Source: Leptospira ognonensis
Lineage (GTDB): Bacteria; Spirochaetota; Leptospiria; Leptospirales; Leptospiraceae
Assembly (NCBI RefSeq): GCF_004770745.1
Contig: NZ_RQGD01000035.1
Coordinates: forward strand, 248,001-312,000
Direction: 5' to 3'
DNA length: 64,000 nucleotides
Position numbers and translations under genes: made by a program. The notes under the pieces were generated by a model, which was not told where the DNA came from, made no database searches, and saw only the letters and a program-made list of their open reading frames with translations. Positions 49,123 through 58,828 of this stretch are shown here, in pieces (position 1 is the stretch's first letter; each line of letters begins with the position of its first letter).

Positions 49123-51228
49123 TTAATAAATTTGTCCAGTAAACTTTTCCAAAAAGTGATTCGCATCTTCTCTAGAAAGAGGTTTTGCGATTAAATAACC
49201 TTGTATCATATCACACTTAAATTCGCCTAAAAGCTTGAATTGAGCAATTTCTTCCACACCTTCTGCGACTACCTTCAATCCCAAATCGTGAGCCATATAG
49301 ATTATGGATACAAGTAACTTTGCTTCTTTTGATCCAGCGGTTACGTTATTTAAGAAGGATTTGTCTATTTTGACAATGGAAAGAGGTAATTTTTCAAGGT
49401 AAGAAAGCGAAGAATACCCGGTACCAAAATCGTCGAGCGCTATCTTTACACCGATATCGCGAAGATTTTCCAAGATAGGAACTGTCTCCTCCATATTTTT
49501 CATAGCTAAACTTTCCGTGATTTCCACCTGAATGGTTTCGTATGGAATTTCATATCTTTGTTTGATATCAACCATCCAGTGGAATATATTTTGGTGTTGG
49601 AAAACCTGGGGTGATAGATTCACCGCTACGACGATGGTTTTTCCTCGGGTTTCAAGAACAGACTGGATAAATTTTGCAGTCTCCTCTAAAACAAATTTGG
49701 TTAAAGGAAGAATTAATCCCGAATTTTCTGCCATAGGGATAAAATCAATCGGTGAAACCATTCCCTTTTTTGGGTGTTTCCATCTAACGAGTGCTTCCCA
49801 GTGTCCAATCTCATTGGATTTTAAATCCAATATGGGTTGGTAAAAGACAATAAACTCGGAGCGCTCGATTCCTTTGCGCAAATCATTTTGAATTTCTAGT
49901 TGGTAATGAATTTTCTCTTTCATGTCCTCGCTAAAGGTGCAGATAGAACCAACCTTGTTTTCTTTTGTGTGAAACATGGCTATTTCCGCGTTTTTGAGGA
50001 TCTCTTCCGCTTCCTTTCCACCCATTCCAAAACCAGCTAGGCCAAACGATGCAGTCAGGTAGAGATCATATCCCCTATAGGGAATGATTTCTTTCAAATG
50101 ATCCTGCAAACGAATGGCAAAATCTAAACCCTCTTCTATCGATAAAAAATCTACGACAAGCACAGCAAAAGAATCTGCAGTTAGGCGAGTCGTAATGGCA
50201 GAAATTCCACAAAATTTATTGATTCGATCTGCAAAGATTCTTAGGATATCATCACCTGCGGTACTTCCAAGGGAATGGTTGATCCTGCGAAAATTGTCGA
50301 GATTTAGAGAAATGACGATGGGAAAACCGCCCTGATTCGAATTGTATTCGAAAATTCTTTGTTCAATTCTCGCCAGGAATAATGCCCTGTTAGGAAGTTC
50401 GGTTAAATTATCATAGAAAGCATCATGTGTTAGTTGGCCTTCGGCGAGCTTTCGATTGGTAATGTCATGATGAATGGCAATATATTGAAAGACCGATCCA
50501 TCATCGTCTTCAAAAGGAACGATTGTAGTTTCGACCCAATAGGAAGAACCATCTTTTTTTGTATTCTTGATTTCGCCATGCCATACCTTGCCTTGGCGAA
50601 TCGTCTGCCAGAAATTTTCCCAATCCTCTTTTGATTTTTCTTGTGACTTTAATATTCGGTGCGAACTTCCAATTAGCTCATTTTCCGAAAATCCTGAAAT
50701 TTGTACAAATTTATCATTAACGTATGTTATTATGCCACTGGCATCCGTGATTGAGACTATATTTGCCTGGTCGACAGCGTAATTTTGAAATTGAATCTCT
50801 TTTAAAGATTTCTCCAAATAGGATTGGGTAACCTCTTTTTCTCTTCGAAAAACTAACTCTCTCCTTTCCCTCTCCAAAACGTGCGTTAGGCGGAAGAGAT
50901 TCGTTGCATCAATAATATCCGCGGCTCCCGCGCTCATTAATTTCAAGGATTCATTATAATTTTCCGGATGCGAGATTATGATAAAGGGAATATCCAGTTG
51001 TTTTGACTTTAAATCTAAAAGCAGATTCATGGGTGGAATCACTGGGTTCCATCGAAAGGAAACTAGAATTGAATCCCAGTCTTCTTCATGAATCCGTTTA
51101 TCCCAGTCCTCTTTACTCATAGCGACTTGGTAGAGCGGCGAAAAGCCTTGTGATTTAATTTCTCGAATGATTCGAAAGACTTCCTCTTGGTCAGAGGCAA
51201 CGATTAGGATACAAAGTGGGCTTCCCAT
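49123..51228 (-). CDS. Receiver-like/PAS/GGDEF-like/EAL protein (probable c-di-GMP phosphodiesterase)
   Basis: A 701-residue cytosolic protein. The receiver-like domain (about 1-120) lacks the phosphoacceptor: the strand reads DSILVSFRWNP where D-[IML] is expected. A PAS domain follows (about 148-265, NIVSITDASGIITYVNDKF). The GGDEF-like domain (about 272-430) has LTADSFAVLV in place of GGDEF. The EAL domain (about 445-695) looks intact: EALVRWKHP, VNLSPQVF, ITESLA, DDFGTGYSS, VKIDKSF, EGVEE and QGYLIAKP. Predicted to hydrolyse c-di-GMP, with the other domains as sensors or GTP-binding regulators. Confidence 0.9.
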   Translation of the reverse strand: MGSPLCILIVASDQEEVFRIIREIKSQGFSPLYQVAMSKEDWDKRIHEEDWDSILVSFRWNPVIPPMNLLLDLKSKQLDIPFIIISHPENYNESLKLMSAGAADIIDATNLFRLTHVLERERRELVFRREKEVTQSYLEKSLKEIQFQNYAVDQANIVSITDASGIITYVNDKFVQISGFSENELIGSSHRILKSQEKSKEDWENFWQTIRQGKVWHGEIKNTKKDGSSYWVETTIVPFEDDDGSVFQYIAIHHDITNRKLAEGQLTHDAFYDNLTELPNRALFLARIEQRIFEYNSNQGGFPIVISLNLDNFRRINHSLGSTAGDDILRIFADRINKFCGISAITTRLTADSFAVLVVDFLSIEEGLDFAIRLQDHLKEIIPYRGYDLYLTASFGLAGFGMGGKEAEEILKNAEIAMFHTKENKVGSICTFSEDMKEKIHYQLEIQNDLRKGIERSEFIVFYQPILDLKSNEIGHWEALVRWKHPKKGMVSPIDFIPMAENSGLILPLTKFVLEETAKFIQSVLETRGKTIVVAVNLSPQVFQHQNIFHWMVDIKQRYEIPYETIQVEITESLAMKNMEETVPILENLRDIGVKIALDDFGTGYSSLSYLEKLPLSIVKIDKSFLNNVTAGSKEAKLLVSIIYMAHDLGLKVVAEGVEEIAQFKLLGEFKCDMIQGYLIAKPLSREDANHFLEKFTGQIY

Positions 51229-51323
51229 GAAATCTCTTTCTAATTTATTTTGATTCGCTAGGATTACAACTAAAGCATCGGAAAAGTTCTTTTATTTTTT
51301 GTATTCTTTGCAATGGTTAACTG

Positions 51324-51503
51324 GTGCACCCTAAGATTTTTGAGTCGACTTACATTAAAAAAGAATATCTAGAGCAAGAATTAAAGAAGATGCTTCTCGA
51401 AATTGGTGATTTGGATTACAAAGCCCTCGGCGATTATGACAAAGGTGGTTTTGATGGCTATAATCAAGCAGTCACAGAGATTTTAAAGAAAATCCAGCAT
51501 TAG
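51324..51503 (+). CDS. Small charged protein, 59 residues, unknown function
   Basis: A GTG-initiated frame (in-frame stop two codons upstream) encoding 59 residues beginning MHPKIFESTYIKKEYLEQEL. The composition is protein-like: a helical charged first half, then LGDYDKGGFDGYNQAV and a helical tail. It fills part of the 383-base gap between the c-di-GMP protein gene and the STAS gene, whose remainder shows nothing recognisable. No signal peptide, membrane helix or known family. Start and reality are supported only by composition. Confidence 0.5.
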   Translation: MHPKIFESTYIKKEYLEQELKKMLLEIGDLDYKALGDYDKGGFDGYNQAVTEILKKIQH

Positions 51504-51611
51504 GCAATCACCTAAAAAAAGACAAAAATTTGCTCTGTTCTCGCTTGGTTGCAAAAAGTCTTTACAAAATAGAGGTAAATCAGGAGACTTAGAAAGCTAG
51601 CAGGAAGTTCA

Positions 51612-51935
51612 ATGAATTTCACAACAAAACAAGTAAAAAATCATACAGTAGTGACTCTAGAAGGGTCTTTAGACATATATTCCGCACCCGCACTTAAAAA
51701 AGAATTACATAAGATTATAGATGATGGCGCCGAATCGGTTGCTATTGATATGGTAAACATAAAACTGCTCGATTCCTCAGGGATCGCTCTCCTAGCGAAC
51801 CTTCAAAAAAAGCTAAAATCCGAGGAAGGCACTTTTTTTCTACTCAATGTGAGTCAAGACGTGATGGTGATCTTGAAACTGTCCAGCCTTGATAAATTTT
51901 TTACGATCCTCGCAGGCGAAGCCGAACTTCCTTAA
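51612..51935 (+). CDS. STAS-domain anti-sigma factor antagonist
   Basis: A 107-residue single STAS domain of the SpoIIAA/RsbV type, with the canonical phospho-site: AIDMVNIKLLDSSGIALLANL (read as AIDMVNIKLL then DSSGIALL, about 44-63). In partner switching, the unphosphorylated form sequesters an anti-sigma or other kinase. A GCAGGAAG ribosome binding site precedes the ATG. It is convergent with the TPR/SpoIIE operon eight bases away, whose phosphatase could be the one that dephosphorylates it (inference). Confidence 0.9.
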   Translation: MNFTTKQVKNHTVVTLEGSLDIYSAPALKKELHKIIDDGAESVAIDMVNIKLLDSSGIALLANLQKKLKSEEGTFFLLNVSQDVMVILKLSSLDKFFTILAGEAELP

Positions 51936-51942
51936 ATTAGAT

Positions 51943-53514
51943 TTATTGGACTCCGATTGATTTTAGATTGGAGTCCTTGATTTCACCCTCTACCTGATTC
52001 GATTTTGTATTCCAAATTCCTGATTCCGTTCTAGTCAATTGCAGGGATTCTACTTTCGTTCCTTCTTCGGTTTCGATTTGAAGCATAGAGTTCGATTTAT
52101 TGGTCTGGATTTCGGCAATCATTTCTAATGGAATCGATAGCTTAAATGTGCCCAAAGCGAGATTGGCAATGGTTCCATCAGAAATTAAGGTATCACATAA
52201 AACAAGTCTCCCATCTTTCATTTTTACCTGTAGTTTGGTAAGGACTGGTTCTTCTTTTTTTATTGGTAGAATGGCTGTTTCTTTGACAGGAGTTTCCTGA
52301 ATTTTTTTCTCATTTAACAGTATTTGACGGTCCTCTTTTACTAACGGAATTTTTTCTTCCGCTACGACTGATATCAATTTTTGAGTTTCCTGTTTTGATT
52401 CGAGAAGGGAATCCTTCAAGCTATCTTTAATTTCAGCCAATTCTTTCGATTCTTCTGAGCCAACATTTGAAGTTTCTGCTTTTAAAATTTTCTCTATTAT
52501 GATCGGTTTTAAAACCAGAGACTTTCCTTCTTCAATATTGGCTACTGCCTTTGTGTCGCCTAGTCTGGTGGCTTCAGATTTTGAAAATTCTGCTAATGAT
52601 TTATTTTCCTGATAAAAATTTCCAATCAATAGCAATCGTCTGTTAGCTCTAATCGCCACCTCCTTGTTTGATTGTTGTTTTACGAGTTGAATGTATTCCT
52701 TTACCGCATTCGATGTTCGGCCTAATTCTTCCATTGATCTCGCCTTGATATAGGATTGATCTTTTGTGAGAATCGGAATCGATTCAAGAGTCTTTAACGT
52801 AGATTCGTAATCTCCGGCTTGAAATGAAGATAATACTCGTTCTTCGGGATTTTTATTTAAATTTTCAAACTCTAATTTTCGTTTGTCACTTTCTACAAGA
52901 AAACTAATTAAGAGTTCCGCATTCTCAGCATAATGTGTTCCAGGGAAATAATCAATCGCCTTTCGAAGCTTAACAAACGCCCTATCTCTCTCTCCCATCA
53001 TTACCAAACAGTAGCCATGGTGTAAAAGTGTGAAAGCATGCTCATCGGCAAGCGATCCCTGGAGAATATCTTCAAGCTCTTCATATTTTTTGCTGGCAAT
53101 GGAAAATTTTCTCGTTCTTTCCATGTAGAAGGCAAATTGCAGGCGAATGATTGTTTTTTGTTGCTCTTCCAGTTCTAAGAAAGGTTTAAAGTTTAACGTA
53201 CGAACCGTATTGATGACGGCCAAACCAAATTTATCTTGCCATCCCATTTCCAGATCTATGCCTTTTGTTTCGGAATTCATAATTCCGGATTCCAAGACAT
53301 TCACTTTTACTTCTTGAAGATAATCATCTTTCGAAAGAAACATCTGTTTCAATCTTTCTCTTAAAGTCTGGGATGAAAGTTCGTAATTCATGAGTTGGTC
53401 TCTCAGGATTCCGAATCGCAATTCTTGTAATTTTACTCCTACTATCGCCTGTGATGCGAGACCAAAAAAACAAAATAGTAGTATAAATATAAGAAAGAAA
53501 AGAAATTTTCTCAT
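51943..53514 (-). CDS. TPR-containing membrane-anchored or exported protein
   Basis: A 523-residue protein with an N-terminal hydrophobic helix (about 4-25) serving as signal peptide or anchor. Residues about 110-310 form TPR-like helices (KYEELEDIL, HHGYCLVMMGERDRAFVKLRKAI, AVKEYIQLV). A Lys/Glu-rich linker (about 340-425) leads to a small C-terminal beta-rich domain (LVLCDTLISDGTIANL...). Its ATG overlaps the stop of the SpoIIE-phosphatase gene by four bases, so the two are coupled and probably act together, for example as envelope sensor and phosphatase. No specific family recognised. Confidence 0.72.
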   Translation of the reverse strand: MRKFLFFLIFILLFCFFGLASQAIVGVKLQELRFGILRDQLMNYELSSQTLRERLKQMFLSKDDYLQEVKVNVLESGIMNSETKGIDLEMGWQDKFGLAVINTVRTLNFKPFLELEEQQKTIIRLQFAFYMERTRKFSIASKKYEELEDILQGSLADEHAFTLLHHGYCLVMMGERDRAFVKLRKAIDYFPGTHYAENAELLISFLVESDKRKLEFENLNKNPEERVLSSFQAGDYESTLKTLESIPILTKDQSYIKARSMEELGRTSNAVKEYIQLVKQQSNKEVAIRANRRLLLIGNFYQENKSLAEFSKSEATRLGDTKAVANIEEGKSLVLKPIIIEKILKAETSNVGSEESKELAEIKDSLKDSLLESKQETQKLISVVAEEKIPLVKEDRQILLNEKKIQETPVKETAILPIKKEEPVLTKLQVKMKDGRLVLCDTLISDGTIANLALGTFKLSIPLEMIAEIQTNKSNSMLQIETEEGTKVESLQLTRTESGIWNTKSNQVEGEIKDSNLKSIGVQ

Positions 53515-55037
53515 TCCGGAATTTCTATGACAAGCATTGTCACGTCATCTTTATATTCTTCGTGAACTAGATCTAGATCTGCCATTGCAAGCTCCACGAT
53601 CTCAGTATTTGATTTTTCAATATTCTCCATTACCAAATTCGAAAACCGATCCAGCCCATATAAACTTCCGTCTTTTAGAGGTGTTTCTACGACTCCATCG
53701 GTATATAATATTATCTTATCACCTGGCTCCACGGAAAACTCAACTAGGGAGTATTGTATATCGTCTCCCATTCCTAAGGGTGGTCCAGAGCTATCGATAT
53801 AAGTAATTTGTTTCGTGGATGGACGGATCATAAAGGGAGCATTATGCCCAGCATTTACGAATTTGATTTTCCCTGGTTCATCTAGTATGACAAAAACACC
53901 CGTGGCAAAAAATGAGGCTTGTAATCGATTGGCAATGGTTTCGCCGAGAAAATTAATAGCAATAATTGGATCATGATTTTCTTTCATGATGGCTTGTAAA
54001 GTCATTGCCATAACCACCGTTACTAGAGCAGCTGATACACCATGTCCAGATGCATCGGCAAGGAAAAAAGCATAAAATTCTTTACCCTCACCTTCATCGA
54101 AATAAAAATATTGATATAAATCTCCGGAAACTTCGCGCATAGGTCGGTAAAGTTTACCGATTTTAAATTTTTTATATTTTTTCGGGGATGGCAAAAACAG
54201 TTCCTGAACTTCTTTTCCGATTTGCAGTTCTTGATTGATTTCATCATTAAGCTTAGTAATCAAGTTTACCTTCGTCTCTATTTCACTCGCCATGCTATTA
54301 AAGGAATTTCCTAGATTATCGAGTTCATCCTCATTTTTAAAATTCCACGAGACTCTTGATTTCAAATTGCCTTCTGTCATTTCCTTGGAAGCTGCCTCAA
54401 GGAGTCCAACTCTTCGGAATATGGCCCGATATACTAAGACTGCAAATATTAAGTGAAAAACAACGCCCCAGATAACAGCGTAGGCAACTTGAATGTAAAG
54501 TTGCTTCAATCTTTCCTGGATAGAAGCGATGTTAAAGTGTGTGGATAGAAATATTTCTTGTCCACTGGCTGCCTTTATGGGCAATAGGAAATCAACTGTA
54601 AAATCTTCTTCATTTAAATCAAGACTGTAGCGCGCTTTAAATAGACTGCCTTCTTTATCTGAGGAGACATCTTTCGATTTGCGAATAAGGGCTTCCGAGA
54701 CCGTAGCAGATTCCTGGTTGTTTTCTGGTTCCGTTTGCCATATTTTACCATCGCCTTGAAAGATGATAAAGTTATCAATATCATATAACTTTAAAGTTTT
54801 TCTGAAAACGTTAAATGCTTCGTCCCTAACCGGTTTGAGACCAATATTCTGCAAATCCGCAAGGATTGTATTTGCAAGATTTTCTGATTGAAATTGAAAA
54901 TTTTTAAGAAGTAGATCAGATTGATTTTCAAAGATCATAACCGTGAAAAATATAATATTGAGTAAGGCAAGTAGAGAATAAAAGAGGCCTATTTTAAATC
55001 GAAGAGAATTAGTAGTTTTAGTTTTACTTTTGATCAC
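53511..55037 (-). CDS. HAMP-SpoIIE (PP2C-type) serine phosphatase, membrane-bound
   Basis: A 508-residue two-pass sensor phosphatase. A first transmembrane helix (about 14-36) and a second (about 185-207) flank a periplasmic sensor region; a HAMP domain follows (about 208-262, LLEAASKEMTEGNLKSRVSW in parts). A coiled linker INQELQIGKEVQELFLP leads to the PP2C/SpoIIE catalytic domain: VSGDLYQYF (metal Asp), ADASGHGVSAAL, VNAGHNAPFM, LYTDGVVE and KDDVTMLVI are all present. It should dephosphorylate STAS-type antagonists in a partner-switching pathway. First gene of the operon with the TPR protein. Confidence 0.93.
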   Translation of the reverse strand: MIKSKTKTTNSLRFKIGLFYSLLALLNIIFFTVMIFENQSDLLLKNFQFQSENLANTILADLQNIGLKPVRDEAFNVFRKTLKLYDIDNFIIFQGDGKIWQTEPENNQESATVSEALIRKSKDVSSDKEGSLFKARYSLDLNEEDFTVDFLLPIKAASGQEIFLSTHFNIASIQERLKQLYIQVAYAVIWGVVFHLIFAVLVYRAIFRRVGLLEAASKEMTEGNLKSRVSWNFKNEDELDNLGNSFNSMASEIETKVNLITKLNDEINQELQIGKEVQELFLPSPKKYKKFKIGKLYRPMREVSGDLYQYFYFDEGEGKEFYAFFLADASGHGVSAALVTVVMAMTLQAIMKENHDPIIAINFLGETIANRLQASFFATGVFVILDEPGKIKFVNAGHNAPFMIRPSTKQITYIDSSGPPLGMGDDIQYSLVEFSVEPGDKIILYTDGVVETPLKDGSLYGLDRFSNLVMENIEKSNTEIVELAMADLDLVHEEYKDDVTMLVIEIPE

Positions 55038-55103
55038 GGTCGCTAATGATATTGTCGATATTTGTAAGTGAGAAATCTATCATAAAAATAGAGTTTTCAG
55101 AGA

Positions 55104-56168
55104 ATGGAATCCAGATTGCAGTACAAAAGAATACATCCTATATTCCCTCGTATATTATTCGTATTTTTTTATCTGGGTATGGGGATTTCTCTGCATGCTG
55201 ACAGGATATTCCTCAAGTCCGGTGCATCAAGCATCGGAAAAGCACTAAGTGTTTCTACGACTCACGTGGATTGGCAAGAAGAGAAGAATAAAATACGTAA
55301 AATCCCACTCGCAGAAGTGGAGAGAATTGACGTAGGATATGACGGTGTACCTGTTTGCACAAATTTTAAACCGATGCTTGCCGAAAGATGTGACCTACTC
55401 CTACATCGAATTACAAAAAACACTGTCTCTTTTACATCGAAGGCAGATCCCTTAAAACTCGATGTTTTGCCTCTCGCCAAGATAGTCACATTAAAGCTTA
55501 CCTTTTCGCCAGAAGAGGATTACAGTTTATTCATCAAGCCTGGCATTTCGGGAATCTGGGAAGCAGGAGATTTTAAAGGTAGCGCGACTTTGGTATCCAA
55601 CCAAAATCAAATCTGGGTATTGCAGCCAAAAGAAAGGGGCCTGGCATCGATCTCAATACCCTTTGATCAGATGAAAAATTTCCAATTGGACCGAGTTCAG
55701 ACAATCTCAGAAATTGTCATCGAAAACGGACCCAAGGTCATCCCCGGGATTGCTCCGTTACAAGATAAAAAATATACAAAATCAGCCTTGCTTTTCAGTG
55801 GCGCCATTCTATCCGGACTCGGCATGTTCTATGAGTACAACCAATCTGTGAACGCAATCAATAATGACAGAGAGTATGTGCCTTCTCCTGATGGTAGAAT
55901 TTTTATTCTAAGTAATGTGCTTTCAACGGATCGGTATGACTTTCACAATCGAAGATTCCAAGCATACACAGCACTCTTATCTATGATTGTCGTTTATTCT
56001 CTGTTTGATGCATTTTATCTGGGGCAGATGGAATCGCAAAATGGTAACACGAGCAGTGTTTGGTTGAAACCAGGCGTGGAAGCCTCCGTACAAAGTAAGC
56101 AGAGATTTTCCCCTATTCCAACGGGAAATTTATTGCATTACTCCTTTGAAGTTGAAGCAAGATTCTAG
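55104..56168 (+). CDS. Exported hypothetical protein, possibly membrane-bound
   Basis: A 354-residue protein with a signal-like N-terminus (hydrophobic about 14-31, HAD cleavage-like end). The first domain (about 33-75, RIFLKSGASSIGKAL) looks like the short beta-rich module that recurs in leptospiral exported proteins, with strands such as GKALSVSTTHVDWQEE. Two further hydrophobic segments (about 228-245 and 288-305) may be membrane helices. The last residues FEVEARF end in aromatic Phe. Not recognised as any family. Divergent from the SpoIIE phosphatase gene. Confidence 0.62.
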   Translation: MESRLQYKRIHPIFPRILFVFFYLGMGISLHADRIFLKSGASSIGKALSVSTTHVDWQEEKNKIRKIPLAEVERIDVGYDGVPVCTNFKPMLAERCDLLLHRITKNTVSFTSKADPLKLDVLPLAKIVTLKLTFSPEEDYSLFIKPGISGIWEAGDFKGSATLVSNQNQIWVLQPKERGLASISIPFDQMKNFQLDRVQTISEIVIENGPKVIPGIAPLQDKKYTKSALLFSGAILSGLGMFYEYNQSVNAINNDREYVPSPDGRIFILSNVLSTDRYDFHNRRFQAYTALLSMIVVYSLFDAFYLGQMESQNGNTSSVWLKPGVEASVQSKQRFSPIPTGNLLHYSFEVEARF

Positions 56169-56169
56169 T

Positions 56170-57516
56170 CTAAATATATCGATTTCGAATCAAAAGATTT
56201 TTGAAATTTTGACGTAACCTCACCAGATTCCAGTGGATCAGAAATCGAAACGGAATTTCCTCTAACTCGCACATGGCGCCACAATTGCCTTCTTCTCCTT
56301 CTTTAACCCAGAGAATTTTTCCTTTTAGTTTTGCATACTGTTTGATCCCAATCCAAAAGTCAAATATTGCTGGCGTGTTCTCCGGATATACCTTGGAGAC
56401 AGGAATAAAAAACTTATTCCAATAAATATGGAACAACGCAGTATTTTCCTCGGATCTTTCAGTTTTCAGATCGACTGATCCAAATAAAGGAACAGCAAGC
56501 ATTCTATCTCGGAAAAAATAAGGATTTAAGACACCGGCAAAGAAAAACATAAAACCAAGGACTGCCGGATAGATAATGAACAAAGCAAAGTAATCCTTTA
56601 ACTCCAGATCCACAAACATTTTTGTAATGATGACAGGATCATAAATTAGCAGAGCCGCTGAGAGTATTGATGGTATAAGAAAAAAAATCGTAATTATGAT
56701 GTGTCTTAAATTTGGTATCTTCAATAATTTGACACTACTCGTTGAGATATGCTTTTGAACGTTTTGTATCCACCCTTCATGTCGATTGTGTCGGCTAATG
56801 ATTTCATATTCCTCGACTGTCATATTCATGAGCTTCAAAACATACCCAGGAAGTAAAATTCTCGATTTTGCAATGGTAATTTCTAATAAAAAAAAGAGAG
56901 ATAAAATACACAAAGGAAGAACTAGCAATATATTGGCGTCAATGAATAATGAATAATTATAAAAAGCGTGCAAAGAGATACAAATACTCATACCAAAGAT
57001 TAACCGAATCCATCGTATAAAACCGTGCCCAGAAAATAAAAAAATCATCAGGAAAGCACCAGCGAGCCCTCCATTAATCATATGAATGGGTAACGCAGAG
57101 ATGGATCGTAAGACTTGAGACCATAATCCTGTGTCGATAAAGTAAAGTATATTTTCCAGAAGGCCAAATCCGCCGCCTAACACCAGTCCATAAAAAATTC
57201 CATCAGTTACAGTAAATTCATCTTGATTCTTACGAAAGAATATATAGATTCCAAGTAATTTGGATAACTCTTCTACCGAACTAGAAAGGATCAATGCTTT
57301 GAATTCGTAAGAAGGATATGGGATTAGGATCAAAATAGTTGCTTGTATTGCCAATGCGACGCCAGCACTAAATACGGAGAAGGAAAAAGCCGTATACTGA
57401 AGAAAAGATTCCGTAAATCGATAAAAGTGGAATCGGTAAAAAGTATAATAAAATCCTAGCGTTGCCACATTGATTGCTAGAATTAAAATATTGGAAAAAG
57501 AAAAGAAAGTGGCCAT
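56170..57516 (-). CDS. PrsW-family intramembrane metalloprotease
   Basis: Multi-pass inner-membrane protease of the PrsW family, known for site-1 cleavage of anti-sigma factors in Bacillus. The 448 residues have about eight to nine transmembrane helices. The catalytic motifs are all seen: EELSKLLGIYIF (about 82-93, EExxK), GLVLGGGFGLLENILYF (about 109-125), IHMINGGLAGAF (about 143-154) and SLHAFYNYSLF (about 181-191). A C-terminal extension with two more hydrophobic segments and a soluble tail is added to the usual fold. Target unknown; no anti-sigma factor is adjacent. Confidence 0.88.
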   Translation of the reverse strand: MATFFSFSNILILAINVATLGFYYTFYRFHFYRFTESFLQYTAFSFSVFSAGVALAIQATILILIPYPSYEFKALILSSSVEELSKLLGIYIFFRKNQDEFTVTDGIFYGLVLGGGFGLLENILYFIDTGLWSQVLRSISALPIHMINGGLAGAFLMIFLFSGHGFIRWIRLIFGMSICISLHAFYNYSLFIDANILLVLPLCILSLFFLLEITIAKSRILLPGYVLKLMNMTVEEYEIISRHNRHEGWIQNVQKHISTSSVKLLKIPNLRHIIITIFFLIPSILSAALLIYDPVIITKMFVDLELKDYFALFIIYPAVLGFMFFFAGVLNPYFFRDRMLAVPLFGSVDLKTERSEENTALFHIYWNKFFIPVSKVYPENTPAIFDFWIGIKQYAKLKGKILWVKEGEEGNCGAMCELEEIPFRFLIHWNLVRLRQNFKNLLIRNRYI

Positions 57517-57622
57517 GTCGTATCTTAATTAACGACAAGAAAAACCTTAGAAATTAGTTCAGACCAGGAATTCGGTCCAGCCGGCATAAAAATCTGTGAT
57601 ATATTTGAAAATCACGAGAAGA

Positions 57623-58828
57623 TTACTTTCCTAGTAGGGATTTAACTGCCTTCCTAAGACCTTCAATGGTCAAAGGAAACATGGGCACAACCTCTTGGAT
57701 GGCTTCGATGGTAGGTGCTCCCCAAAATCGCTTAGGTTCAGGATTAAGCCAGACAGAATCCGGAAACTTATCCGTTAACTCCTTTAAGGAATCGATTCCA
57801 CTCTTTCTTTTGCGCGATTTTTCCTCTTCTGATTCACGATGATAAGAGTAAGGGTTGTAAGGTGCACTAAAAAGTTCATAGGGAGCCATATAGGCATCGC
57901 CAACAAATACCAATTTTGTATTTTTCCGAAACCTATCTTCGAAATGTTTTAAAGAAATCCTTCCTTCGAATTCGTGAGACTCAAATAAGAAATCATGAAA
58001 AATATTGTGAAAAAAAAAGTTGTGAACTTCTTTAAAATGGTATAAAGACTTACTTGCTGAAAATAATTTACTCACTCTTTCCGAATGGGGAGTCATACTT
58101 CCTCCGATATCAAGGATCAATACCAACCGAAGTGAGTTTTTACGTGCTTTTTCCTCCACAAGTTCGATTTCGCCTGCATTCTCGCAAGTTTTATCGATCG
58201 TTTTATTGATATTAAGGTTTGTTCTTCCTTCTTTTTTTAGAAACCGAAGCTCCTTCAGGGCAATTTGAATCGAGCGCGTATCAATGATCTCATCTTCTCT
58301 ATATGCTTTATAATTTCTTTCTGTCCATAAACTCACGCCCGTTCGGTTCCCTGCTCCTTCTTCGCCTCCGATTTTAAGTCCGTTTGGATTGAATCCTGAA
58401 TTACCAAAGGGGGATGTTCCTCCAGTGCCGATCCATTTGCTTCCGCCATCATGCTTTTTTGTTTGTTCGCGAAGTCGCTTTTCTAATTCACGAAAAACAT
58501 CTTCCATGCTTAAATTTGGAGCCTGTTCTTTTTCTTTTTCTGACAACAATTTATCAATATTTTGATCCAACCAATCAAAGAGCGCATCTCTCAACTGGAT
58601 CTTTTTTTCTTGAAGTCCAGCGAAAGTTTTTGCAAATCCTATATCATAAGAATCATAATATTTCAGATCCTTTGCAAAATTTAATCGGCCAACACGGTAT
58701 AGAGTGTCCATTGTCATAAACCCACTCGAATCCGTTAGGCTGCGTACAGTCTGCAAGAAGGCAATCAGTTCCCCCGTAGAACAGGGAATCGATTCTCTCC
58801 TTAGGTTATAAAAAAAATCTAAAAACAT
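57623..58828 (-). CDS. VWA-domain protein (CoxE/YehP-like), partner of MoxR ATPase
   Basis: A 401-residue protein beginning LDFFYNLRRESIPCSTGELIAF in the style of CoxE-like proteins. A basic, glycine-rich linker (about 130-170) precedes the VWA domain (about 230-390). The MIDAS strand reads LVLILDIGGSMTPHS, where DxSxS is usual; the first serine is glycine. The gene directly follows the MoxR-type ATPase with no gap. MoxR-VWA pairs act as chaperone-like machines for metal-centre insertion or complex assembly; the client here is unknown. No signal peptide or membrane helix. Confidence 0.85.
   Translation of the reverse strand: MFLDFFYNLRRESIPCSTGELIAFLQTVRSLTDSSGFMTMDTLYRVGRLNFAKDLKYYDSYDIGFAKTFAGLQEKKIQLRDALFDWLDQNIDKLLSEKEKEQAPNLSMEDVFRELEKRLREQTKKHDGGSKWIGTGGTSPFGNSGFNPNGLKIGGEEGAGNRTGVSLWTERNYKAYREDEIIDTRSIQIALKELRFLKKEGRTNLNINKTIDKTCENAGEIELVEEKARKNSLRLVLILDIGGSMTPHSERVSKLFSASKSLYHFKEVHNFFFHNIFHDFLFESHEFEGRISLKHFEDRFRKNTKLVFVGDAYMAPYELFSAPYNPYSYHRESEEEKSRKRKSGIDSLKELTDKFPDSVWLNPEPKRFWGAPTIEAIQEVVPMFPLTIEGLRKAVKSLLGK

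Noticed and set aside
57517..57622. Short inverted repeats GTCGT/ACGAC and GACC/GGTC as a terminator or operator
   Set aside because: Stems of four to five bases without a T run are expected by chance in a 106-base gap.
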